A DNA stretch of 64,000 nucleotides from Rotaria sp. Silwood1 (Eukaryota; Rotifera; Eurotatoria; Philodinida; Philodinidae). The translations under genes and the position numbers were made by a program. Positions 1 through 9,601 of this stretch are shown piece by piece (position 1 is the first letter of the stretch; the number at the start of each line of letters is the position of its first letter). The stretch covers positions 124,001 to 188,000 of the forward strand of contig CAJNOP010000398.1 in assembly GCA_905250075.1 (NCBI GenBank). The letters are read 5' to 3'. A model generated the notes under the pieces. It saw only the letters and a program-made list of their open reading frames with translations, was not told where the DNA came from and searched no databases.

Positions 1-1
1 A

Positions 2-1516
2 TCAGAGTGCTATCAATCTAAAGAAGAATTTCAAGCAAATACAGATTCCATAAGTTATATTGCTAATGTAGATGCTAGCTTTCAAGAAGTTTCAACCAAT
101 GAATCGATCGATATTCTTCAAAATGGAATAATTGAAGCCGAAGAACATACAGAGACCACGCAACATGCTGTTATTGATGACTTGGCATCACACAATTGTT
201 CACAATTGCTTGCAAACTTCGAATCTTCGAATACGTGTAAAATTTGTCCCACGATAGACCCTGCTGAATCTAATCTATTTCCAATCAGAACAACACAGAA
301 CCATTTAAATGCCACATTGCCGGAAAAAAACTGCCAGGAAAAAACTGATGAGCAAAAGGCTATTTGTACTGAATTGAAAATTTCTGGATCAAATGATTCA
401 AATCCACTTGTCAAGCAAATTGAACCAAACTTATCAGTTAGTAGTAAATTCTCAGAGATGAAAAAAACTACACATTATTGTTTGACACTACTGGGCTGTT
501 GGAAATGCTCAAAAATGTTCAATTCAGCTGATACTCGTTTATACCACTATATGAAATATCATTCTGAATCATTCCTACCACCCGTGACTCTATCCACTAG
601 CTCTCATGGTAACCATTCGTACAAGTCCACCTCTTGTTGGCAATGCCATAAAAAGTTCAAAAGCTTCAGTCAAAAAATATCTCATTTCATTGAAACTCAT
701 GCTAAGAATATTGTAGCCATCGAATCAGATCCAACAAATATTCTTAGAAATCAAATCACAATGGCACAGAAGAAAATGCAAATCAAACAAAATACGACAA
801 ATACTACCGAAGCTTTCGTCCGCTGTTTCGAATACTCGAAGATATTTAAAACGATTGTTAATCGTTCGGATCAAGTCAATAGTGATCGTACTGCATCTGA
901 CGTATTCAGTTCTATCGATTGTTCAACTGCAATGCAACAAGAAGAAATGAAAATTATGGAAGAAAACCTAATCTCTAATAGATTAGATCGTTATAATCCC
1001 GAAATTTTAGAAGCCGTTTTATCAACAAATGTCATATCTCCGAATAATATTGATAAGCAAATAGAAGTTTTGGAAGAACATACTAGCAGTACTGAACCAA
1101 CGTTGACGCTTTTCAATATCTCGTATTATTGCCAACATTGTCGACGGGAATTCATGTCTGCTGTTGATCATTCAAAACATTTTCAAATCGAGCATAAGGG
1201 AATGAAATTTTCTAACAAAATTTTCGAAATTTTTTTTTCCGATCCCGATAGTATGCGATGTCCTAAAGCAAAAGGCTCGACCCTTGTTTATATGTCGTTG
1301 GGAAATAGTCGAAAACAAATCCATATTCAACATGAGAAAGTGAATCAATGCCCATACGATGCATGTCAATTAGAAGTAGTTTATTATGATTTCAAAGAGT
1401 TTTGGTTACACATAATTGAAGAACACAAAACAGCAAAAATCCAGCTAGAATGTTGTGATCCAACGAAGATGTACGCTCCAGAAGAATACAGGAAACATAT
1501 TCTTCATCTAGATTAG
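2..1516 (+). CDS. C2H2 zinc-finger protein, 3' part (5' end outside window)
   Basis: The reading frame is open from base 2 to the TAG at 1514-1516 with no in-frame stop, so the gene begins left of the window and no start is assigned. Four C2H2-type fingers are visible. Three have spacing C-x2-C-x12-H-x4-H (497-562, 635-700, 1130-1195) and a fourth, looser one has C-x4-C-x14-H-x4-H (1349-1426). Between them lie long Ser/Asn/Glu-rich linkers without recognisable domains. Widely separated single fingers, rather than a tandem array with TGEKP linkers, make sequence-specific DNA binding less certain; RNA or protein binding is possible. An AATAAA-like signal follows near 1877. The ortholog is not recognised. 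Confidence is high that this is coding and moderate for a nuclear zinc-finger role. Confidence 0.8.
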   Translation, partial: SECYQSKEEFQANTDSISYIANVDASFQEVSTNESIDILQNGIIEAEEHTETTQHAVIDDLASHNCSQLLANFESSNTCKICPTIDPAESNLFPIRTTQNHLNATLPEKNCQEKTDEQKAICTELKISGSNDSNPLVKQIEPNLSVSSKFSEMKKTTHYCLTLLGCWKCSKMFNSADTRLYHYMKYHSESFLPPVTLSTSSHGNHSYKSTSCWQCHKKFKSFSQKISHFIETHAKNIVAIESDPTNILRNQITMAQKKMQIKQNTTNTTEAFVRCFEYSKIFKTIVNRSDQVNSDRTASDVFSSIDCSTAMQQEEMKIMEENLISNRLDRYNPEILEAVLSTNVISPNNIDKQIEVLEEHTSSTEPTLTLFNISYYCQHCRREFMSAVDHSKHFQIEHKGMKFSNKIFEIFFSDPDSMRCPKAKGSTLVYMSLGNSRKQIHIQHEKVNQCPYDACQLEVVYYDFKEFWLHIIEEHKTAKIQLECCDPTKMYAPEEYRKHILHLD

Positions 1517-2047
1517 AATTCTTAGGCTTCATCGCTTGTAAGATTAACACTGGTGAATTGAAACTTTGCGGATATGAATATTATTTTGATGACATTTTTT
1601 TTTGTTTTCGATCACTCTATTTAACATATTGCATATTCATATAACGTACATTCTATTTAATGCTAACTACACGGTGGATTGAAGTTTTAAGAGTTCAAAA
1701 ATTATGTATAAATACAGTGTGGATATCGATATTTAAATTTTCCCGACATTCATTGCTAAGCACGTGGCCATCAACTTCTATATAGAGCACTTATGTTTTT
1801 CCTATTGAATAATTCAAACAAAATTAAGATCGATATTTTGAACAATAGCAACAAGTAAAATAAAAACGAAAGTTTGAATAAATTTCGCTTTTTTGATATT
1901 GAATTTCAATGCAACATTATTTTGTAAAAAAAGATGAAAGAAAGTCTGAGAATAGGACTTTTATGGAAGTTCGCATGTTGTCGCTGTGTTATGTCTGAAC
2001 TGTTCCCCTTCAGCCATAAGACGGAATCAAGAAGGAATGATATACAC
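1517..2047. other. 3' flank of zinc-finger gene
   Basis: AT-rich sequence with candidate polyadenylation signals (AATAAA near 1860 and 1877). I see no other gene or repeat before the tRNA-like sequence at 2048. Confidence 0.5.
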
Positions 2048-2118
2048 TCCTTTCTAGTACAGTGGTAATACGGCTGTCCGGAAAGCAGAAGACGTGGGTT
2101 CGATTCCCTCGGGAGGAG
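2048..2118 (+). tRNA. tRNA-like sequence (degenerate tRNA or head of a tRNA-derived SINE)
   Basis: A 7-bp acceptor stem can be drawn (2048-2054 with 2111-2117, two or three G-U pairs). There is an A-box-like stretch at 2055-2067, and a T arm (2094-2110) with the canonical loop TTCGATT and four of five stem pairs. A TTTT run at 2124-2127 fits a pol III terminator. The anticodon arm is poor: the best fold has four of five pairs, a C instead of U at position 33 and anticodon GGA, and the D stem has three pairs. The internal promoter boxes look intact but the decoding arm does not, so a pseudo-tRNA or SINE promoter is more likely than a working tRNA. A telomere-like array starts about 70 bp downstream. 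Confidence 0.5.
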
Positions 2119-2188
2119 TATTCTTTTGTTCCGTTCCGTTGTCATACCATCACGTTGCTGTCTCGGTGATAATGCGTAATAATATGAG

Positions 2189-2385
2189 AGGGTGTGGGTG
2201 TGGGTGTGGATGTGGGATGTGGACGAGGGTGGTGTGAGTGTGGGGTGTGGGGTGTGGGGTGTGGATGTGGGTGTGGATGTGGGTGTGGATGTGGGTGGCT
2301 GTGGATGTGGATGTGGGTGGGTGTGGGGTGTGGGTTGAAGAGGAGACCAATATCCATACTCACACACACACGCTCACACCCACCC
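2189..2385 (+). repeat. Interstitial telomere-like array TGTGGG/TGTGGA with short complementary tail
   Basis: About 145 bp of imperfect G-strand repeats (TGTGGG, TGTGGA, TGTGGGG) at 2189-2335, then about 25 bp of plain sequence, then a C-strand tail (CACACA, CACACCCACCC) at 2359-2385. Bdelloid rotifer telomeres are reported to carry TGTGGG repeats. The array can fold into a hairpin with its tail and has many G-triplets. Several reading frames cross it (for example 2142-2436), but they are low-complexity by-products. Confidence 0.85.
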
Positions 2386-2697
2386 TTAAACCAAAAGCAT
2401 ATTTCAATAGAACGCGGGACGGTGAACAAACTTTGAAATTCATATTTATTTCTTCTTAATTTCGTATAGTCAAATTATTCTCTTTTTTGGTACATGTCAT
2501 CAAAAAATGACTTTTTTTTTACAATGTATCTTTCATAAGTCACCTATTGTATGAGATAGATGGCGGAAATTTTGTGTGGAAGTTGGACACTTAGGGACTA
2601 CTACCCTGTAAAAAAGTTGTCCAAATCGGCTGAAGAGAAAAAACGTTATTCAAAAAATACAGCTAAAATTCAATCGTACCAAAAAGTTGCAATTCAC

Positions 2698-4130
2698 TCA
2701 TGTATACACGTCTACGATATAGAAATTTTTAGAACCTACAACCTGCCTTCTTTTTTTAAATTCAAGATTATTATTATAAAAACAAGAACATTTTTCAGTT
2801 ATTTTATTATCTTGAAGAAAGCTTGGAAGATTCCAACTTCACTGGGTTTTTTTGTAACATGAAGTTGTTTTTTTGCTGCGTATAATTGTTTTTTTGCACT
2901 CCTCTTCTTTTTTTTTAACGGTAGGTACAATCACTTCAAATTTTTTATTTGCAGAGAAGAAACAAGAGGAAACGTTTTTCTTTTTTCCCAGTAGATAGCG
3001 CTTACTCTATACTGGCGCCCTACAAACGGGTTGGGCATCCGAACCCGATCCGGCAATGAATTAGATTTCGACGTCTCAAAATATTTTTACTTTTTCAAAC
3101 TGCTAATTTATATAAAAGTATAGGACAGAAGTAATTGAATACATGCAGAAGAAAATAAATTATCAAAAAGGCGAACATATATTCTACTGACAGAAAAAGT
3201 ATTCATGTATGTATTCACAATTATGACGTTTGACACTAACACTGCGTTTCATTCCGATGTCATCAGTAACCAACAAATATATACTTGACAAAATTAATCG
3301 GATTTTGAGAAGCAGAAAGACGCCAAATGAATTTTAAATCACGTAAACGGTTTTTCTTTTTTGAATGCTTCATATAAAAATTATTTGATGTTAGAGAAGC
3401 GAATATATGTGCTTGAAAAACAGAAAAATCGGACATTTTCATGAAAACAATTTTCATAATTCGAGATGGTGGTCAAAGTTTATAATATTCATAAGAAATC
3501 TAGTATAGAGTAAGCACCATCTACTGGGAAAAAAAGAATAATTTTATCTCTTGTTTCTCCTGCGTAAATAAAAAAATATGAAAATCTTTGTAATTGTCCG
3601 AGTACTTTTTTGAAGTGATTGTATATAGAGACAAGAAAATTTCGAAGACAAAAGACGCATATTTAGACTAGTACATCAGCACATGTCTATGGCATAGCCT
3701 CTTGTAGAGCTTGAAAGGTAGGACCCTTTCAAAACTTGAAACATACTTTGTTTTAAATTCCAGATAATTATTACTAATACAAGAATATTTCGCAATAATT
3801 TTATGATCTTGAAGCAAACTCGAAAAATTTCAACCTAATTGTTTTTCTTTGTATAAGTGTATACGGATTTCTCTTCTCATTCTTTTTTTTACGGTACGTA
3901 TATAACGACAACGCAATTTCAACAATAAAAGACAAGTTTTTTTTTAATCACACTACGTAACACATGTATACATGTCTACGATATAGAAACTTGCAGAAAT
4001 TGAAAAGTAGAATGATTTTAAAACTTGAAGCCTACTTTATGTTAAATTCTAGGTTATTATTACGAAAATAAGAATATTTTGCAATTACTTTATGACCTTG
4101 AAGTAAACTTGGAAAATTCCAACTTGCGCG
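2698..4130 (+). repeat. Three dispersed direct repeats, about 160-190 bp each
   Basis: Related copies start near 2698, 3680 and 3960. Each begins with an ACATGTnTA / TCTACGATATAGAAA-like stretch. Each continues through a block with TTATTATTA followed by AAGAA, and ends in an element with CTTGAAGNAAnCTnGnAAnATTnCAAC (2812-2838, 3810-3836, 4093-4120). Copies 1 and 2 are separated by the TA-flanked foldback element at 2926-3623. The array therefore seems to be older than the insertion. No coding capacity is recognised. Confidence 0.6.
2926..3623. mobile_element. Non-autonomous foldback element with TA target duplication (MITE-like)
   Basis: The left arm (about 2926-3013) and the right arm (about 3495-3623) are imperfect reverse complements over roughly 90-120 bp. 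The outer termini read TACAATCACTTCAAA and its complement, and the segment CCCAGTAGAT with CTTACTCTATACT is shared near the inner ends. If the outermost TA is the duplicated target, the inverted repeat begins CAATCACTTC. No transposase frame is present. The TA target and long inverted repeats suggest mobilisation by a Tc1/mariner-type enzyme (inference). Confidence 0.65.
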
Positions 4131-4508
4131 TATTACTTTCGTTCTTTTTCTCTTCAAGATAAAATATATATTTTTTGTGTCTACAAGCAATAAACGTCAT
4201 TTTTTTTCTCCATTCTTTTTGAAAATATGTAAGTAACCATGATTTTAAAAAAACGTTAATGGATATATTTGAATCTTGTATTTTCTCATATCTTTTCTTT
4301 ACTTGATATTCTAAGACTATTATAGTCATGAGTATATCTTTGTCCTTGTTAATTCAAATATTGAAAAATTAATAAGAATCATGAATCTTTTTTAATTTAA
4401 ATTCTGTCCTAAAGCATATCTAGGATGCATGCGTATCTGTTTTTAGATTTTTTTCATTTTATATTGTTTGAAGTTTTTAATCAATTGAAAAAAATCTCTA
4501 CTTTTCGC

Positions 4509-6161
4509 ATGTCATCCGTCGTAGATGAATTATCTAGTATTTGTTATCGTACAGCCATTCTATCGGCAGAATCATTACCAGAAAACAAAGTACTGACTAA
4601 CAAAGATGAACATATTGTTGATCATCTAACTGATCAATTCAACCCATCTCAATGGGTTTATGGCAATGGTATGAGTTGATATTATTCTAGAAATGCTTAG
4701 TTTTATAAAATTTTTTTCATACAAACGGATGATCAGAAGGTTTTTAGACAAGATGTTTGTTCATTTTTGACCTGCTAAAAAGTTTTTCCAACGAGTCAAA
4801 AACTATGAGTTAAGATGCTCTTTTCGAATATAGTCTTCAAAATATTGTTTTGATTTTGTTCGAGAGCAGTGAAATAATCTTTGAACAGCGTAAAATAGTT
4901 AATATGGATGGACTTGTGGATCGACGCTTCTGGCGAACATGTTTGTTCATTTTGGTCTCCTTGAAAGCATTTCAGACGAGCCAAAAACTATAGATCATAA
5001 CCAGAATTTGACTACGAGCTTAGAAATGTTGTGTCTTCTTTTATTCAAGAATAGTGAGAGACTATTTGAAAGATCTGAAAAATTATTTTTTTTTTGTGGT
5101 GAGTTAACAAATGTTTGTTTACTCAATAGGCCCTTTTTCAAGCATACTAAAAATTGTCGGAGTCGGTCGTTTTGTAGAACAAACATTTCTCTACAAAATG
5201 TGCTATTGAACTAAGCTGTAGCATTTATCCAAGTGAAGTTACAAGCATTTTTTAAGAACTCTTTTCAACGTAAAACAATTGTCCATTTTTTTCAAAAATG
5301 AGTATTTACCAAAAACGAAAATTGAGCTGCCTTGCCAAAAGACCAAATAAAAACTTCAAATAGTGCATCTTGTAGGATAGGTTCTCCTCTACAAACAGAT
5401 ATATAAATAAAGATCCTAGTTCTTAGTTTCGAATCACATTCGTGAAAATACTAAAATTTTTCATCCAAACTAATTTTTGGGGTATTTTAAAAATTATTTG
5501 ACTACTCGGGAACCAAAATTGAGACAATATTTCTAAGTCCATATTCGAAAAGAGTATCTTAACTCATAGGTTTTGACTCGTTGGAAATACTTTTTAGTGG
5601 GTTAAAAATAACTAAACATCTTGTCTCAGAAACTTTCCTTTCGTCCGTTGTAATAATTAAACAGATCTTGCTTATTTTTTAGTCCGTTCTAATGCTCCTG
5701 TTGTTATTTTCTATGGTCCTCAACATTCATCTTTAAGAATTGCATTGATCGCATATTTAACAGTTGAGGATATAACGTTGATACTTTTTTCGGTAGAAGA
5801 ACATCTGTGGCAATGGTTAGATTTAAATTCATCGTTAACAGTTGCTTCTATCATTCTTCAGCCAATCATTCAAATTCAAAAATTTATTGCTCGAAGTCAT
5901 ACTTATGTTGGTATTCGTTCGATTCTTGTCCGTTGTAGAACAACTGATTTAACAACAATACAACGATTTTCAAGATTTTATAGAAAAGTCGATGGCATTT
6001 TTGATGATGATACTCGTCTTTCGATCAAATTAGTGGTTGGTCTGACACATTTCTCCGAAGAAATAGGAGATCAACAAAGAGAAGACAACAACAATGAAAT
6101 GGAAGCTCAAAGGAACTATGCACGAGCACTTAAGTTGTGTGCGTTGATGAAGAAAATTTAA
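4509..6161 (+). CDS. Uncharacterised 212-aa protein, two exons, intron hosts a transposon
   Basis: Exon 1 is 4509-4668 and exon 2 is 5683-6161, joined in phase 1 across a GT-AG intron (GTATGAG ... TTTTTTAG). The predicted protein is 212 aa. It starts at ATG 4509 (MSSVVDEL); an upstream in-frame start at 4425 only adds a low-complexity hydrophobic leader. No catalytic motif is recognised. The centre alternates hydrophobic strands and charged turns (PVVIFYGPQHSSLRIALIAY), and the last 40 residues are acidic then basic and probably helical. The end (KVDGIFDD ... ARALKLCALMKK) recalls the C-terminal part of receiver-like modules followed by TPRs in bdelloid protein families. That is a memory-based impression, not a search result. 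Most of the 1014-nt intron is the repeat at 4722-5650; other introns here are mostly under 100 nt. Confidence 0.6.
4722..5650. mobile_element. 929-bp foldback element with about 107-bp inverted repeats, TA target
   Basis: The left arm (about 4722-4833) and right arm (about 5541-5650) match as reverse complements for about 107 bp with few differences; the shared core includes AACGAGTCAAAA and TGAGTTAAGAT. The element is bounded by TA at 4720-4721 and 5651-5652, and its ends read CAAACGGA / CAACGGAC. A third partial copy of the terminal motif lies inside (about 4938-4995). No transposase frame exists. It sits wholly within the intron of the 4509-6161 gene, leaving both splice sites intact. Confidence 0.75.
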
Positions 6162-6407
6162 AATGTGTATGAAGTATGATTTTATAATGTTTTATACATA
6201 GAATAAGCTTTTACGAGATGTCTAATGATTGATTTCCCTAGTTTGAAAATATTACTTAGATAGACAAACCATTCTGCGAACACAATAGTTCGACTAGTTT
6301 TAAATTTATTTTAAAACATCAATTTAGTTTCTAAATTTCATCAGAAGAGGTATCCTTTTACTAAATCTCTGCTAATATGATCAAATGATAGTTCACTATA
6401 TTATTTT

Positions 6408-6477
6408 ATGTCAAAAAAAAAATGATTGCAAATATTAGATTGCAATTTAATATTTGCAATCTTTTTTTTTGTGACAT
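6408..6477. repeat. Long hairpin, about 30-bp stem
   Basis: ATGTCAAAAAAAAA plus TGATTGCAAATATTA on the left pairs with AATATTTGCAATC plus TTTTTTTTTGTGACAT on the right around an 11-nt loop. The flanks also show weaker inverted similarity (TGATAG ... CTATCA). It is probably a very short foldback element; a structured RNA is possible. Confidence 0.6.
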
Positions 6478-8640
6478 TAGCTATCATTAAAAGTTGATTT
6501 GATTCTGTTCGAATCAAATAAATTTTCTTCACGGTTAGTTAAGAAAACAATTTTCCACTTCAAAATATACTCACGCATCACTTGCACACTATTGCTTTTG
6601 ATAATGAAGATATCATAGTTTTTAGAGTTTGACTTTGTATGAATATGAAAATTTCCTTAGGATCCTTTTTGTTTTTTTGTAATTTTTATTTTACTAACAA
6701 CAGTACTAAATTAAATTAATCTAAAGTGTATTTTGAATGAAACAAAGCTAAAAGAAGAAAAAAAGAAAGATTTTGTAACAATAACTTACCACAAATAACT
6801 TCTTCCATTTTATTAAGAAAGTAATAAAAGTTTTCGAAGACAAGAAAGTGAATAGTATTCGATCATCTCTTTGTTCGGAGTATGCGCTAATTATATCTGA
6901 TGGTGATATCACAAGAAAGTCTTCCTATTGAGTAAGAACATATAGAACTTGACTGGAACCAAATAACTTGTCCTCCTATGTCACACAGTTGTTCGCATTT
7001 TCACTGGTATACCATAGTACTCATAATCACCGGCGGTAACGCTGACGACTTTCAGTTTCAAAGATAAACTATTGCAGAGAGTGCTTTCTACCCCAATTAG
7101 AGAATTTATTAGAAAGAATTCACATTAACCGAAAACAAAACAGTTTCAGAATATATTTTAGTAATAAAAATTTATCTGATAACCTGGGCCGATTTGGGCT
7201 CTGTGACTAGTAGAAGCGGCTTAGACACATCATCATTATCAGAGTGCATCTAAAACAACTCAATTCTGTCAGTTTTAAAAGGCTTTCAAGAAAAAAACAA
7301 TCACTGGCATAGCGCACATTATACCGATCAGTATACCAGCAGTAGTTTTTCGGTAGTTATCACATGGACTAACTGGCAATAAAACTACTCCAGCTGACAC
7401 CCACCGTTTGAGTTTATATTGGGCTTAAAGGAAGTCTCAGTGAGACTAGTAAAAGTCTACAATGATTCTTCTCCATGGACTTCTGGAGCCGAGTCATGAT
7501 CGTTTTACTGAATGTTCGATCCATTTTTTTAGATATCTACTGAAAAATCAAGTAACAGAATTTCGACCTGAAAGCTTCTCCATACATAGATCTAATGACT
7601 CTAAGTATTCTAAAAGTTTCCGCTGAAAAGAGTATCTCGTCATTAAGATATTGGTTGTTCACAGTAGCAGTTTGTCACAGATATGTCATAAAAATCAAGT
7701 TCATTTGAAAGTGCAATAAGTTGACGAAAGAACATTCTTTTCATCTTAAACTTTCACGGTATTCTAAGAGTCAACATATGTATCTACGGGTAAAACGTTG
7801 GATCCAAAACTCAGTTATTTGGTTTCTCAGGAAGTATCTGAAATAGGTTGAAAATCCAGTAAACCATTCACAATTTAAGGGCTCGCACGATGAGTACCAG
7901 TTGGAGTAGTCATCTTGTCAGCCATTGGAGTTCAGATAGAGCTGTAAGCTATAGTATGTAAAAGCTTGAACCTGCATTGAAAATTTTTGGATTCAACAAA
8001 CAACTTACATTCAAATTCTTGACCTTTAACATAATGAAGATCGAGAAGACTTGAGCTCAGGAAAGCCCTAGAATTGAAGGAATTAAGCTTGATATACTTA
8101 AGACAGACATATCCCAATCAACACATATCATATATATTAGTTAGATAGTTCAGTTAATAATGACGGTAACCAAAAAATCACGGTATCCAACTTAAACTTA
8201 AACCCTCTTATAAGCTCAATCTTTTTCTAATTCGCAATTTTTTTAACTTCAAAATTTTTTAAACTACAAAAGTTTAAAAACTACTTTGAAAAACTTCAGT
8301 ATCAGTGTCAACGAAGCTGAGAATAGAGCCCAGAATTGAACTTCGAAACTCGACTCCGACTTGGTCTGGGTCATGAAAAAAATATTCTTTGGAGTCAGAA
8401 TGATCATGAAGGATTTTTTCACAGTCAATACTGGAGTTACATCAATAAAATAGTTAAATATTTTTTTACTTCTAAATAGTAACATTTTTTTTCTTCACAT
8501 GTCAAGTAATGAGTAAAATCACACTGCATCATAGATTCATAACTTTCAAAACAAACATCCGAGAAACGTTCTCATTGATAAGTAGCAGAAGAACATATAT
8601 AAATATATATGCTAGTCAAAAGTAATTTTCGAAGTTTCTC
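6478..8640. other. Gene-free stretch between two genes
   Basis: No reading frame with recognisable protein features on either strand. Base composition is less homopolymeric than in later intergenic regions (for example 6960-7960), which could reflect an eroded transposon, but I cannot identify one. Confidence 0.4.
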
Positions 8641-8659
8641 GAAGTTAGACTCAGACAAC

Positions 8660-9050
8660 AGATACTGGCAGTGTTGAAGCTAGAATAAGAAAAAAAATCT
8701 TATCTCGGAGTCGAAAAAATTACTTTTGTAGAATCAATGTCAGAAAAGTTCTTGTCCCGCAGTCGGAGCGGAAAGAAATTACTTTTGTGGATCAGTGTCG
8801 AAAACTCTTATCGAACAGTCGGAGACGAAAAAGAGTTATCTCAGAGTGGGAGTCGAAACGCGTTATTTCAGAGTCGGAATCGAAAAAAAAAAATTATTGC
8901 GAAATCAGTGTCGGAAACTCTTATTGAAGAGTTGGAATTGAAAAAAATTATTTTTTTGCAGACTCAGTGTCGAAAAAAACTTCTTATCCCGAAGTAGATG
9001 TTGAAAAACATCATTTGCACGAAATCGATGGTGAAAAGAACTTTCATCCA
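8660..9050 (+). repeat. Degenerate minisatellite, about 60-bp period
   Basis: The motif CAGTGTCGGAAA or its variants recurs near 8669, 8735, 8793, 8909, 8967 and 9028. It alternates with GAGTCGGAGTCGAAA-like blocks and ATTACTTTTGTGGA-like blocks. The frame 8737-8997 is a by-product of this repeat. Copies are well diverged, indicating age. Confidence 0.6.
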
Positions 9051-9601
9051 GGATTGCGAGTCAGAGCTGCGCGAATGAAAATTTTCGAAGTTCAAGAGTT
9101 TGGCTTCGGAAAGCTCTAGCTGAGAACAATAAATATTGTGCAGTAAGCTTAGAAAACATTTCTCCTGAGATACACATAGAAAGCCCCGGTCCGAAAATGT
9201 CTCACTCATTGTACTGTTTGTCAATTAGAATACTATAGAGATTAATAAAATAAAAAGACTATAAAATAATTTTGTTTTTTATAAATTATGTATAATAATT
9301 TTTATGCAAGTATGTTTTTCAAGGTTATTTTTTTTTTATTGTAAAACTTTATTTTTATCATATATATACTCTTACTCAAATTATATATATATATAAATAT
9401 ATTGTAATGTGACGTTCTTGTGATATGTAATGCTGAATCATTTTTATTTTAGATTGTAATATATATAGTGATACTAAACTACTTTTATTAGATTTTTTTC
9501 TACTTTTTATATTTCTCAAAATTTTATTACTTTGAATTTCAGTAAGTGTCTTTTTTTTCGTTTTGTGTTTTATGGTATTTCTATTTGTTAGATCGATTTT
9601 C

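Noticed and set aside
2142..2459. Four overlapping frames across the TGTGGG array encoding His/Pro/Thr or Gly/Val/Trp repeats
   Set aside because: They are direct translations of a simple repeat on both strands; no start context or domain.
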